Shown in pieces: positions 7,143 through 15,648 of a DNA stretch of 34,630 nucleotides; within the stretch, counting starts at the first letter, position 1, and each line of letters opens with the position of its first letter. Under the pieces are notes generated by a model that was not told the DNA's origin, searched no databases, and saw only the letters and a program-made list of their open reading frames with translations. A program made the translations under genes and the position numbers. The stretch covers positions 1 to 34,630 of the forward strand of contig NZ_JACDDD010000038.1 of the NCBI RefSeq assembly GCF_013817205.1, in the 5' to 3' direction. This DNA comes from Polaromonas sp. Its GTDB lineage: Bacteria > Pseudomonadota > Gammaproteobacteria > Burkholderiales > Burkholderiaceae_C.

Positions 7143-7676
7143 ATGACCAGCTTCGTCAACATCAAGTACTCCACAGAGCACACCGGCGCCGCCCGGGTTG
7201 AGTCGGCAATACACGCTGCCAGCCAGCTGCGTCAGGGATTCTCGGGCACGCGCGGCCTGGCTGCGTTGCTGCTCTCGGCCATCGTGGCTTCCATCATGGT
7301 CGTCGCCTACCAGGTCACGGACAGCGTCGCCGAAGGCCATCTGCTGGTGATCTGGATGGCCTTGTGGGCCGTGGCTTTTGCCGGTCTGGCGCTGTTTGCC
7401 GGCACTGCCCGCAACCTGGCTGCCCGCACCGTCGCCGCGATGGACGCCTGGTCGCAGACCCTGGCCCAGGCCCGCGCAGACATCCGCATGTGGGAAGCCG
7501 CAAAAACCGATCCCCGCGTGATGTCCGACCTGCGTGCGGCAATGACTCGCCAGGAAGTGGCGGCTGACGAAGTGCCTGCAACGACCGACGCTGCGGCCCC
7601 TGCTGCAGCCTCTGACCGGCGCGCCGCTCGCCTCAGGGGCTACGAATTGCGCGCCTTCCAGCGGTATTACCTCTGA
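7143..7676 (+). CDS. Two-helix membrane protein of unknown function
   Basis: From the ATG at 7143, which has a good AAGGGG Shine-Dalgarno sequence, the product is 177 residues. Two adjacent membrane helices (about 39-57 and 66-86) are followed by a cytoplasmic-looking helical region (90-135), an Ala/Pro/Thr linker and a basic end, RGYELRAFQRYYL. The frame is open 35 codons further upstream, but that stretch is AT-rich promoter sequence with poor coding character. I recognise no family. It is divergent from the LysR gene and ends just before a strong terminator, so it is a monocistronic unit. Confidence 0.8.
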   Translation: MTSFVNIKYSTEHTGAARVESAIHAASQLRQGFSGTRGLAALLLSAIVASIMVVAYQVTDSVAEGHLLVIWMALWAVAFAGLALFAGTARNLAARTVAAMDAWSQTLAQARADIRMWEAAKTDPRVMSDLRAAMTRQEVAADEVPATTDAAAPAAASDRRAARLRGYELRAFQRYYL

Positions 7677-7706
7677 GTCACCCCAATGCCCTGTTTCAGC
7701 GGGCAT

Positions 7707-7736
7707 AAAAAAGCCACCGGATCGGTGGCTTTTTTT
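7707..7736. terminator. Bidirectional Rho-independent terminator
   Basis: AGCCACCG (7712-7719), loop GAT, CGGTGGCT (7723-7730), flanked by A5 on the left and T6 on the right, so it works on both strands. It serves the membrane-protein gene (plus) and pckG (minus), which are convergent. Confidence 0.92.
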
Positions 7737-7818
7737 GTGCCCGGACGATGAGCCGGAAACACGCAAGGTCACATGCAGGTCATGCGTGCAACTTCCTGCA
7801 ATGGCGCGCAGGGGCCGG

Positions 7819-9681
7819 TCAGGCCGCCAAACGCTGCTCGATGGCAGCCTTGGTCTCCTCCAGCTCTTTCGGCAGGTGATTTTCGAGTTGCTTGAACAGC
7901 TCGGCATGTAATTCCAGCTCCTTGAGCCAGGCCGACTTGTCCATGCTGGTGACGGATTTGAACTGCTCGGCGCTGAAGTCCAGGCCGGTCCAGTTGATGT
8001 CTTCATAACGCGGGCTGACGCCGGTGAAGTGGTCCACCCCCTGGCCCTGGCCCTCGATGCGGTCGATCATCCACTTGAGCACGCGCATGTTCTCGCCGTA
8101 GCCGGGCCAGACGAACTTGCCGTCCTCGCCCTTGCGGAACCAGTTGGCGGTGAAGATCTTCGGCAGTTTCGCGCCCGAGGCCTCCAGCTTCTTGCCGACG
8201 TTGAGCCAGTGCTGGAAGTAGTCGGCCATGTTGTAGCCGGCAAAAGGCAGCATGGCAAACGGGTCACGTCGCACCACACCGGCTTGGCCGGTGGCGGCTG
8301 CGGTGGTCTCGGAACCCATGGTGGCGGCTGCGTAAACGCCTTCGACCCAGTTGCGCGCCTCGGTCACCAGGGGCACCGTGGTGGAGCGGCGCCCACCAAA
8401 CATGAAGGCGTCAATCGCCACACCTTTTGGATCATCCCAGGCGCTGTCCAGTGCCGGATTGTTGGTGGCAGCCACTGTGAAGCGGGCGTTCGGATGGGCC
8501 GCTTTGGCGCCGGTCTCTTTGGCGATCTGCGGCGTCCAGTCCTTGCCCTGCCAGTCAATCAGGTGGGCCGGCAGGCTGCCGCTGTCTTTTTCCATGCCCT
8601 CCCACCACACATCGCCATCGTCGGTCAGCGCCACATTGGTGAAGATGACATTCCTGTCCAGACTGGCCATGCAGTTCGGGTTGGTGTGGAAGTTGGTGCC
8701 AGGGGCCACGCCAAAATAACCGGCTTCGGGATTGATTGCGTAGAGCTTGCCGTCGGCCGCAGGCTTGATCCAGGCGATGTCATCGCCAATGGTCGTGACC
8801 TTCCACCCTTCAAAGCCGGCCGGCGGAACCAGCATCGAGAAGTTGGTCTTGCCGCAGGCCGAGGGGAAGGCCGCAGCCACGTGGTATTTCTTGCCTTGCG
8901 GGTTGGTCACGCCGAGGATCAGCATGTGCTCAGCCAGCCAGCCTTCGTCACGACCCATATTGGAAGCGATGCGCAGCGCAAAACACTTCTTGCCCAGCAG
9001 CGCATTGCCGCCGTAGCCGGAGCCGTAGGACCAGATTTCGCGCGTTTCGGGGTAATGCACGATGTACTTGGTCTTGTTGCAGGGCCAGCTCACGTCCTTC
9101 TGGCCCTCAGCCAGCGGCGCGCCCACGCTGTGCACGCAGGGAACAAACTCGCCGTCGTCGCCCAGCACGTCGAACACGGCACGGCCCATGCGCGTCATGA
9201 TCTTCATGTTGACGCCGACGTACGGGCTGTCGGACAGCTCGATGCCGATGTGTGCAATCGGCGAGCCCAGCGGGCCCATGGAAAACGGCACCACATACAT
9301 GGTGCGACCCTTCATGCACCCGTCAAACAAGGGCTGCAGCGTGGCGCGCATCTCGGCTGGCGCCATCCAGTTGTTGGTCGGGCCGGCATCTTCCTTTTTA
9401 GCGGAGCAGATGAAGGTGCGGTCTTCCACGCGGGCCACGTCGGTTGGGTCGGAATTGGCCAGAAAGCTGTTGGGGCGCTTGGCTTCGTTCAACTTTTTGA
9501 AGGTGCCGGCGTCGACCAGTTGCTGGCACAGGCGCTGGTATTCAGCATCGCTGCCGTCGCACCAGTAAATGGTGTCGGGCTTGCACAGCGCCGCCATGTC
9601 GGCGACCCAGGCAATCAGCCGGGCGTGTTTGACGTAGCTGGGCGTATTCAAATTCAGCCCTTGCATCGCGGGGTGGTTCAT
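7819..9681 (-). CDS. pckG: Phosphoenolpyruvate carboxykinase (GTP)
   Basis: The product is 620 residues from the ATG at 9681, which has a GGAG Shine-Dalgarno sequence; the frame is open further upstream but without coding character. It is the GTP-dependent form, which converts oxaloacetate to phosphoenolpyruvate for gluconeogenesis. Visible signatures are the P-loop PSACGKTN (273-280) with the active-site Cys276 typical of the GTP class, the kinase-2 motif GDDIAWI (299-305), and conserved segments such as [16 protein letters not shown] (126-141) and [13 protein letters not shown] (241-253). A perfect 11-base inverted repeat in the first 100 bases upstream suggests regulated expression. It shares the bidirectional terminator at 7707. 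Confidence 0.97.
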   Translation of the reverse strand: MNHPAMQGLNLNTPSYVKHARLIAWVADMAALCKPDTIYWCDGSDAEYQRLCQQLVDAGTFKKLNEAKRPNSFLANSDPTDVARVEDRTFICSAKKEDAGPTNNWMAPAEMRATLQPLFDGCMKGRTMYVVPFSMGPLGSPIAHIGIELSDSPYVGVNMKIMTRMGRAVFDVLGDDGEFVPCVHSVGAPLAEGQKDVSWPCNKTKYIVHYPETREIWSYGSGYGGNALLGKKCFALRIASNMGRDEGWLAEHMLILGVTNPQGKKYHVAAAFPSACGKTNFSMLVPPAGFEGWKVTTIGDDIAWIKPAADGKLYAINPEAGYFGVAPGTNFHTNPNCMASLDRNVIFTNVALTDDGDVWWEGMEKDSGSLPAHLIDWQGKDWTPQIAKETGAKAAHPNARFTVAATNNPALDSAWDDPKGVAIDAFMFGGRRSTTVPLVTEARNWVEGVYAAATMGSETTAAATGQAGVVRRDPFAMLPFAGYNMADYFQHWLNVGKKLEASGAKLPKIFTANWFRKGEDGKFVWPGYGENMRVLKWMIDRIEGQGQGVDHFTGVSPRYEDINWTGLDFSAEQFKSVTSMDKSAWLKELELHAELFKQLENHLPKELEETKAAIEQRLAA

Positions 9682-9707
9682 CGGGAGCTCCAAAGTTAAA
9701 AAGCGTG

Positions 9708-9775
9708 ATTTCGACAAACGTCGGATGCGGCAGCGCGGTCGGCTATGACTGTGGCATCGAGACATTTGTCGAAAT
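9708..9775. promoter_or_regulatory. Long-spaced inverted repeat upstream of pckG
   Basis: ATTTCGACAAA (9708-9718) and TTTGTCGAAAT (9765-9775) are perfect 11-base complements, 57 bases centre to centre. The proximal arm lies 27 bases before the pckG start. Two identical operator half-sites bound by one regulator, possibly with DNA looping, would explain this; the regulator is unknown. Confidence 0.6.
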
Positions 9776-9977
9776 GGCGCTGGCTGCGACCCTGTGCGGT
9801 CGCGACGGGCCGGCAACAGGGCAGCAAAACTGGCATCAGACAGGTCCCGGTCGGCGAGTGGGGCCGCAGCCGGATGTGCTGCAGCGCTGGGTCAGAAAAA
9901 ACAGCGGGTGGCTGGTCTTTTCGGCTTCCACGGGTCGGCCAGACAATCCATTTTAAGAACATCGCCGGAAGTTACAT

Positions 9978-10024
9978 GCCGGTTACCGGCAAAGTTCATG
10001 CATAACCCGCATAAGGTTATGCAT
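9978..10024. promoter_or_regulatory. Two perfect palindromes, candidate operators
   Basis: GCCGGT-T-ACCGGC (9978-9990) is a perfect 13-base palindrome. ATGCATAACC, seven bases, then GGTTATGCAT (9998-10024) is a perfect 10+10 inverted repeat. They lie about 300 bases upstream of pckG with no divergent gene beside them, so their target is unclear. Confidence 0.55.
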
Positions 10025-10097
10025 AGCCACTTCCCAGGTTCTGACAGTCGTGACACCCGGGCGGTGAATCGCTGCAGACGCGTGAGGTGGTCTGGAT

Positions 10098-10156
10098 GCT
10101 CCTGAAATAATAGCTGTTGACGCAGACTCAATAAGGGCCGGAGGCCGATTTGGCTT
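10098..10156 (+). repeat. Dispersed intergenic repeat family 1, copy 4
   Basis: Plus-orientation copy, more diverged: ATAATAGCTGTTGACGC, then AAGGGCCGGAGGCC and a TTTGGCTT tail. It lies downstream of the FecR gene and far upstream of pckG. Confidence 0.75.
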
Positions 10157-10279
10157 AAGGTGGCAGGGTCTGGGCAGTCTGCTGTCGATGCGGGGGGGTC
10201 GCTGGTGCTGCGGCGCCTCAGGATGGGAACCCAGGCGGCGCGCCCGCTCTTCCAAATTGCTGCGGCATTGCCGTGGCGG

Positions 10280-11815
10280 CTATTGCTTGGCGAAAGCCGC
10301 CACGTTCCCGGCCCCATTCGGCCGGGAGGTGGTCAGCTGGGTGTTGCCGACGGTGATGGCTGCGATATAGCCCTGCAATGCCGCGCCCACAAACCGGCCA
10401 TTGATGGAACCTTTGGTGGTGCCGGTGCAGCCGCTGGTGCAGGTGGTGCCGACCAGCGTGTATGGTCCGCCACCCATCTGCCAGACCGTGTTGGCCGGTA
10501 TCACATAAACCGTCGCCGCACTTTGCAGCGCATTGCTGCCAAAACTCATGCCCATGGCACTGACGTTCTTGATTTGCCGGGAACCAAAGTCCATCAGCAG
10601 GTTGCTGCCGCTAAAGCTGCCAACGCGGCCGAAATTGTCGGTAGGCGCAGTGCCGCCCACATAGTTGTACTGGGCCGTCCCCGAGCCCGGCAGCTGGATT
10701 TTTGGTGTGTCGCCCCAAGCGTGGTGCGATCCCAGGCGCGAGCTGTCACTGGGATGGGGCGCGCCGTAGGTCCAGTACGCCCCAGCGGCGGCGCTGCCGC
10801 CTATCGTTTCGCCAACCGACCGGAGCGCAGCGGCCAGGGATGCCGCATCGGAAAAGTAAGCGCCGCCAATTTCGGTCACCTCGCTTCGGAGTTCGGCCAG
10901 GCTGTAGTTTCTCGCCCTGGCTTCGAGCACGCCAGAGAGCCGCTCCACGTCGACCACAGTAATAAACCCGCTTCCCAAGGCGCTCGCGGTCAGGACGGAC
11001 GGTGAGTCACTGGCGGCGACGGATGTGATTGGAGCCACGAGTTGCGTCGTGGGGGCCTGTTGAACTGTCAGCTGGGGCGAGGTGGAGGTCTGGGTGCCCG
11101 AGCTGCTCTCGGCCACGGTTTCCCCGCTGGCCGCCGTGCCACCGGAGCCGGTTGCCGGGGTGACGGCTGCGGTGCGCCCGCGTGCGCCGGAGCTGCGGTC
11201 GCTGAGGATGGCCGGTGGTGCCAGCAGCCGCACCGGCGCGGCGCTGGCGCTGGGCACATGAAAATAATCCTGCTGCCCGAACTCGTGCTGGCCACTGTCG
11301 TTGGACACGGTGATCCGCCCGTCGGTGACGCCGCCAAAGGTGCCGTTTGTCCCCAGCGTGCCATCGCTGTTGCGGCAGTCGTTGTTACAGGACACCACAC
11401 TGAAATGGGTACCGCGTATGCCTATCGTCGATGTGGCGGTGCGGACCATGTAGTTTTTCTGGTTGGCCTTGCCAATCAGGCCGGTGATGGTGCGCATGCC
11501 GCCCTTGAGCAGGCCCATGACGGAGCGATCCTGCCCGGCGTTTTTTTCAAAGCGGTAGTCTTCTATCCGGAACTGGCTGTTGGCCCGCAAGGCGACGACG
11601 GACTCGTCAGTGAACCGCAGTTGCAGGGCGCTGCGGTCTCCCACGGTAAGGACATCCCCGCTTTCCACCGTGGCGCCCGCCCGCAGCGGCAGTTGCTGCC
11701 CGGCGCGTGACAGGAAGGCATCTCCGGCCAGCGCCAGAACCGTGCCGGCGGGCTGGGTTTGCGCGCTGCCGAAGCCGGGCATCAGCAGCAAAGCGGCAAT
11801 CAGGACGTTTTTCAT
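10280..11815 (-). CDS. Exported FecR-domain protein with TbpB-like C-terminal barrel; probable type XI secretion substrate
   Basis: The 511-residue product begins with a signal peptide (1-19, GFGSA) without a lipobox cysteine. A FecR domain follows (about 35-150: AGATVESGDVLTVGDRSALQ, then the closing STIGIRGTHFSV), with a short Cys-containing loop after it. Residues 200-290 form a Ser/Thr/Ala/Gln-rich linker. The last 160 residues (YVGGTAPTDNFGRVGSF, DFGSRQIKNVSAMG, then GSINGRFVGAALQGYIAAI) follow the pattern of the TbpB beta-barrel domain: strand-rich, with a final 'G-x-F-x-G-x-A-x-x-x-G-x-x' strand pair. It lies 11 bases downstream of the Slam-like gene on the same strand, so they are one operon. 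I infer secretion to or beyond the cell surface. Domain assignment of the C-terminus is by eye. Confidence 0.8.
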   Translation of the reverse strand: MKNVLIAALLLMPGFGSAQTQPAGTVLALAGDAFLSRAGQQLPLRAGATVESGDVLTVGDRSALQLRFTDESVVALRANSQFRIEDYRFEKNAGQDRSVMGLLKGGMRTITGLIGKANQKNYMVRTATSTIGIRGTHFSVVSCNNDCRNSDGTLGTNGTFGGVTDGRITVSNDSGQHEFGQQDYFHVPSASAAPVRLLAPPAILSDRSSGARGRTAAVTPATGSGGTAASGETVAESSSGTQTSTSPQLTVQQAPTTQLVAPITSVAASDSPSVLTASALGSGFITVVDVERLSGVLEARARNYSLAELRSEVTEIGGAYFSDAASLAAALRSVGETIGGSAAAGAYWTYGAPHPSDSSRLGSHHAWGDTPKIQLPGSGTAQYNYVGGTAPTDNFGRVGSFSGSNLLMDFGSRQIKNVSAMGMSFGSNALQSAATVYVIPANTVWQMGGGPYTLVGTTCTSGCTGTTKGSINGRFVGAALQGYIAAITVGNTQLTTSRPNGAGNVAAFAKQ

Positions 11816-11826
11816 GCGGCCTCCAG

Positions 11827-13182
11827 TTATTTGAAGTCGTAGCGCAACTTCAGCGCCACAGAGCGGCGGGAATAGTCAAAAAAGCCAATGCTGGACTGCT
11901 GTTCAACCTGCTGGTACTCACCGCGCAAAGACCAGTTCCGGTCCAGCGCGTAAGCGGCAGAAAGGTCCAGCGCGTAATACTGGTCACGCCTGGCGGGGAT
12001 ACCAACCGCGAACTCGCTGGCATACCGGCTGGCCTGGTAACTCAGGCCGCTGCCCAGCGTCCATCTGGCCAGCGGCTGCGCCGTGACCGAGGCCCTGACG
12101 CCCCACAGGTCGCGGGACAGATCGGGCCGGTTTTTGCGGTTTCGCTCGCTGCCTGCATTCACGCTGGTCGTAAAAACCGGGTTCCAGCGGTGCGCCAGCG
12201 TATGTGTCCAGGCGCCCGTCAGGCTCGTCAGACTGCTGTCCCGGACGTCTGCGCCGGAGCTCACGCGCAAGGTCTTGTTGATGTCCAGAAAGCTGTCGAT
12301 GTTCTGGTAGCTCTGGCGCGAGTGCTGTAGCGACACCGCAAAGCGGTTGTACTGGTCGTTCTGGTATTGCCACTCGCCGACCAGCGTATTGAGTGACAGG
12401 TACTTTTGGTTGTCCACCGACAGCCTGAGCAGGTCGACACCCAGGCGGTAAAGGCTGCGCCCTTCCAGAAGCGACAGCCCGCCCTGTACTGCCAAAATTT
12501 GCTGGTCAAAAACGTCGCTGCGGCTGTGGCTATGGCTGCGCGCCATCAGCATCGCGCCGCCGTACAGCGACCAGCCGGGTGCAAAGGGGTAGGCGCCCTG
12601 AATGCCTGCCAGCGCACTGCTGTAGGAGTCGGCTTGCCGCTCGGACGACTGGCCGGGCAGGACGACAAATCCGGCTGGCAAACCGGCGACCTGGCCGCTG
12701 CGAATGCCGCTGTTGATGTTGGTGTCGTAGCCGGCGCCAAGTTCGACGAAGGCGCTGGATGTGGGCTTGTAACGCGATTCGCGCGCCCGAATCGCGTCGA
12801 GAAACTGGTTGATGTTCTCCAGCTCCGCGCCGGAGGCCGCCGGTGCCAGGCTGGAGAACTCCTCACGCGCGCGCTGATCTTCGCCAAGAATGAAATAGCC
12901 GCGTGCCAGCTGGAACTGGGCAGACCGGTTTTCTGGATGCTGGAGCAAATAACGCTCCAGTGCCAGCACGCCTTCACCCGGTACGCCGCCGTTGAGCGCT
13001 GCAATCCCGAAGTAAAAATCAAACAGCGGCGTACCCAAGGCTTCGGGCGCAGCTTTGCCCGCCTCATAGGCTTGCCGGTCCTTGCCCTGTTCGAGCAAGG
13101 CCTTGACTTCATCCGCAGGCGCTGCCACCGCCAGCGAGCATGTCAGGCACAGCAGTGAAATCCATGCACCAGCTTGTTGCAT
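11827..13182 (-). CDS. Slam/DUF560-like outer-membrane translocator with N-terminal TPR (type XI secretion)
   Basis: The 451-residue product has a signal peptide (1-21), a periplasmic TPR-like helical region (about 24-140, with ALERYLLQHPENRSAQFQLA and GEDQRAREEFSSL repeats), then a long beta-barrel from about 148 to the C-terminal KLRYDFK. The barrel opens with VELGAGYDTNINSG, the signature transition of the DUF560/Slam family, and shows about 14 alternating amphipathic strands with a terminal aromatic. Known Slam proteins move TbpB-type surface lipoproteins, or soluble cargo, across the outer membrane. The cargo gene is normally adjacent, as here. A candidate promoter lies at 13218-13245 on the minus strand (TTACAA, 16 bases, TACTCT). 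Confidence 0.82.
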   Translation of the reverse strand: MQQAGAWISLLCLTCSLAVAAPADEVKALLEQGKDRQAYEAGKAAPEALGTPLFDFYFGIAALNGGVPGEGVLALERYLLQHPENRSAQFQLARGYFILGEDQRAREEFSSLAPAASGAELENINQFLDAIRARESRYKPTSSAFVELGAGYDTNINSGIRSGQVAGLPAGFVVLPGQSSERQADSYSSALAGIQGAYPFAPGWSLYGGAMLMARSHSHSRSDVFDQQILAVQGGLSLLEGRSLYRLGVDLLRLSVDNQKYLSLNTLVGEWQYQNDQYNRFAVSLQHSRQSYQNIDSFLDINKTLRVSSGADVRDSSLTSLTGAWTHTLAHRWNPVFTTSVNAGSERNRKNRPDLSRDLWGVRASVTAQPLARWTLGSGLSYQASRYASEFAVGIPARRDQYYALDLSAAYALDRNWSLRGEYQQVEQQSSIGFFDYSRRSVALKLRYDFK

Positions 13183-13393
13183 CGCGAACCTCTACCCGAG
13201 CGCGGGCTTGTGGACAAAAGAGTAGCATGGCGCCGGATTTTTGTAAGCAAAAGAAAGTGACTTCCTGCTGACGGGCCGCGCCCTTGTTGTTTGCCCGCCG
13301 CGATCCGCGAGAGGGCGGGCGGGGCGTGTCATCTAGAATTCAGCGTCGCAACCCACCACCAACCTGCGGATTCCGTTCGCTTCCAAAGCACCC

Positions 13394-14143
13394 ATGCCCC
13401 TTGAACCGTCAGCCGCCCTGCTTGCCAGCCAGGCTTTGCCACAGGGGCTGGATGCGATTTTTGTGATCCACGCCACCCGCTTTGTCGAGCGGCGGCGCTT
13501 CATTGAGGCCCAGATGGCCGGCTTGGGCCTGCCTTATGAGTTTGTGCTCGACTTCGATATACCGGCGATCCCCGAAGACCTGCGGCAGCGGTTGTTCCGC
13601 GGCGACAAGCTGTCGCCTGCGCAGCAATCCTGTGCCCTCAAGCACTGGCAGGCGCATCGGTTGATCGTGGAGCGCGGCCTTTCGCGGGTGCTGATCCTGG
13701 AAGACGACGTCATTTTTTCGGCGCAGTTTTTGCCGGCGCTGAACGGTCTGATGAAGGAAGAAGTTGCCTTGGGCGATCCGCACGTGACTTTCCTGGGCTG
13801 CGGCGGCCACTATTACGTGCCGCATGAGCAGATCCGGGCCGGCCAATGGCTCTACCCGCGCAACCAGGGCAAATTCGCGGATTCCTATATCGTCTCGCAG
13901 GCCACCGTGCAACGCCGGCTGGACTGGATAGAGGCCAACGGCATCACGCTGCCGATCGACCACACCTTCGAACACATCGACCGGACCTTGGCCACCCCGA
14001 TGTTCTGGCTGGAGCCCCCGGTGGTGGAGCAAGGCAGCCACAACGGCAAATTCTCTTCGGCCCTGGACAAGTCCCACCCGCTGTGGTTTCAGGCTTTGCA
14101 GTTCAGGTGGAAAAAACTGTGGCGCCGCCGCCGGCACGGATAA
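13394..14143 (+). CDS. Glycosyltransferase family 25 (LPS/LOS biosynthesis)
   Basis: The 249-residue product matches glycosyltransferase family 25, which includes the beta-galactosyltransferases that extend lipooligosaccharide. Visible are the N-terminal AIFVIHATRFVERRRFI strand-helix (21-37), the SPAQQSCALKHWQAH segment (74-88), and the metal/sugar-nucleotide motif EDD at 103-105 in VLILEDDVIF. The C-terminal HTFEHIDRTL region and a basic tail (KKLWRRRRHG) suggest membrane association on the cytoplasmic face. It sits 30 bases before the O-antigen ligase gene, so a joint role in surface polysaccharide is likely. The acceptor sugar is unknown. Confidence 0.9.
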   Translation: MPLEPSAALLASQALPQGLDAIFVIHATRFVERRRFIEAQMAGLGLPYEFVLDFDIPAIPEDLRQRLFRGDKLSPAQQSCALKHWQAHRLIVERGLSRVLILEDDVIFSAQFLPALNGLMKEEVALGDPHVTFLGCGGHYYVPHEQIRAGQWLYPRNQGKFADSYIVSQATVQRRLDWIEANGITLPIDHTFEHIDRTLATPMFWLEPPVVEQGSHNGKFSSALDKSHPLWFQALQFRWKKLWRRRRHG

Positions 14144-14173
14144 GGCGCCTGCCTTTTACCCTGAAAGCCTCCA

Positions 14174-15463
14174 TTGATGACCACAACGTTCAACCCGCGC
14201 CCCGCGCCGCCTTCAGCCTTGGTCACCTGGACCCAGAATACGGCGATATTTGCCGTTTGCGTCAATCTGTTTTCCACCGCGCTGGCAAATTTGGGTTTTG
14301 CACTTTTCCTGCTTCTTTTTCTTGCGATCTGCCTGAGCGGCCAGCGCCGCCACCTGGACACCCGGAACTTCCCACTGGCGGTAGCTGCGGCTGTGGGTAT
14401 CTACATCGGCTGGCAAATAGTCGGCTTGAGCTACACCGAAGCGCCCAAGGCGTATGCGTGGCAGAGTGTTTTTTCGGACCGAAAGATCATTTACATCCTT
14501 CCCTTGGCCCTTGTGTTCACCGATGAATCGCCCAAGCGACGATTTCTCGTGGCTTTTTTCATCATCTGTGTGGTGGGCCTGCTGGTGTCCTTCGCCCTGA
14601 AGGCGCCATTTATGCGCGAATTGATTGGAGCGGCAGCCTCCTTGAAGAAGGTGGGATCCGGGGCCCCTTTGGTGGCGGAGAATGTTTTCAGGTCCCATGC
14701 GACACAGAGCATGGTCTTTGCCCTCTGTACGTTTCTCGCATTGTGGTTTGCCCGGCAGCAAAAGGCGTGGTTATGGCGCGCAGGACTTTTTGTGCTGGCG
14801 CTGGCTTTTGCGGCCAATGTCGCATTGGTGACGCCGGGCCGGAGCGGCTATGTGGTTTTCCTGGTGCTTGTCGTCTGGTGGTTTGCCGTCTGGCGCGGGG
14901 TCAAGGGGGTGTTGCTGGGCGCGTTGGCTGCGTTGGTGATCGGCCTCTTGGCCTACAACCTGTCCCCGACCGTGCACAACCGGGTAAAGATGGGCATGAC
15001 CGAAGCCCGGAACTTCTCGGAGGTGCCAGAAGAAACCTCGCTGGGGCGGCGGATGCTGATGGTCCAAACCAGTTTGGGCATGATTGCCGAGCGGCCCTTG
15101 CTCGGTGTGGGAACAGGCAGTTTCAAGCAAAGCTTTAGCGCGATTGCGGCAGAGAAATACACCGGCTGGCGAGCGATTCCTTTTGACGATCCGCACAACC
15201 AGTACCTGTTCGTCACGGTCGAAAACGGCGTGATCGGGTTGATCGCATTTCTTTTCATGCTGGCCATGATCATCAAGGCCTGCCTGAAAAGCGGAACGGT
15301 TTACGGAAAAATGGCAGCAGGCTGCATGTTGGCTTGGTGCGCAACCAGCCTGTTCAGCGGCCACTTTCGCACTTTTCCCGAAGGCCACCTGATTGCCTTC
15401 ATCGTGGGAATACTGATGGTCAGCCGCGTGCCCGACGGGCAAAAGACCGACGGCGCGGCCTGA
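14174..15463 (+). CDS. O-antigen ligase family protein (Wzy_C domain)
   Basis: A 429-residue polytopic protein with about ten to twelve membrane helices. The central RSGYVVFLVLVVWW helix, the large periplasmic loop (about 265-345) with RRMLMVQTSLGMI, GVGTGSFKQSF and DPHNQYLFVTVENGVIG, and the following helix are diagnostic of the Wzy_C/O-antigen ligase family. The loop Arg and the His in DPHNQY are the residues used in ligation. It would join polysaccharide to lipid A-core in the periplasm, or polymerise or ligate another surface glycan; ligase and polymerase cannot be told apart here. It follows the family 25 glycosyltransferase gene. No complete O-antigen cluster is present. Confidence 0.9.
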   Translation: MMTTTFNPRPAPPSALVTWTQNTAIFAVCVNLFSTALANLGFALFLLLFLAICLSGQRRHLDTRNFPLAVAAAVGIYIGWQIVGLSYTEAPKAYAWQSVFSDRKIIYILPLALVFTDESPKRRFLVAFFIICVVGLLVSFALKAPFMRELIGAAASLKKVGSGAPLVAENVFRSHATQSMVFALCTFLALWFARQQKAWLWRAGLFVLALAFAANVALVTPGRSGYVVFLVLVVWWFAVWRGVKGVLLGALAALVIGLLAYNLSPTVHNRVKMGMTEARNFSEVPEETSLGRRMLMVQTSLGMIAERPLLGVGTGSFKQSFSAIAAEKYTGWRAIPFDDPHNQYLFVTVENGVIGLIAFLFMLAMIIKACLKSGTVYGKMAAGCMLAWCATSLFSGHFRTFPEGHLIAFIVGILMVSRVPDGQKTDGAA

Positions 15464-15483
15464 AACGGCGCAGCCGGCCGAAA

Positions 15484-15648
15484 TCAGGCCATGTAAATGG
15501 CAATAAAGGCCAGCAAAAACATCAAGACAGCCCCTGCGACAGGCAACACCAGCGGCATCATCGGGACAATGGCTTCAACGGCGTCCTGTTCCTGGGCGTG
15601 CGTCGGGCTGCTGTGGGCGGCGTTGGTGGTTTGTTCTGGGCTGGACAT
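15484..15648 (-). CDS. 54-residue single-helix membrane protein
   Basis: A short minus-strand gene encodes 54 residues: a polar, Ser/Thr/Gln/His-rich N-terminus (1-23) and one strong membrane helix from about 29 to 53 (VPMMPLVLPVAGAVLMFLLA, then FIAIYMA). The Pro-Met-Met-Pro start of the helix and Gly in its middle are distinctive. An AGGA Shine-Dalgarno sequence and a TAAAAT-like -10 box lie upstream. It is convergent with the ligase gene (20 bases between stops). It looks like the small membrane proteins associated with respiratory or transport complexes, but I recognise no named family. No function assigned. Confidence 0.65.
   Translation of the reverse strand: MSSPEQTTNAAHSSPTHAQEQDAVEAIVPMMPLVLPVAGAVLMFLLAFIAIYMA

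Larger units (their letters stand above)
9682..10279. other. 598-base intergenic region between pckG and the FecR gene
   Basis: No supportable gene is present. It holds the pckG inverted repeat (9708-9775), two palindromes (9978-10024) and repeat family 1 copy 4 (10098-10156). From 10160 to 10279 I see nothing beyond a GC-rich inverted repeat spanning the FecR gene stop (10272-10281 with 10295-10304), which lacks a T-run. Confidence 0.7.

Noticed and set aside
8029-9699. A 556-codon open frame antisense to pckG
   Set aside because: Same cause; pckG is unmistakable on the other strand and the antisense product has no family features.
10272-10304. Inverted repeat spanning the FecR gene stop as a terminator
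   Set aside because: A 10-bp stem is present but no T-run follows on the minus strand.
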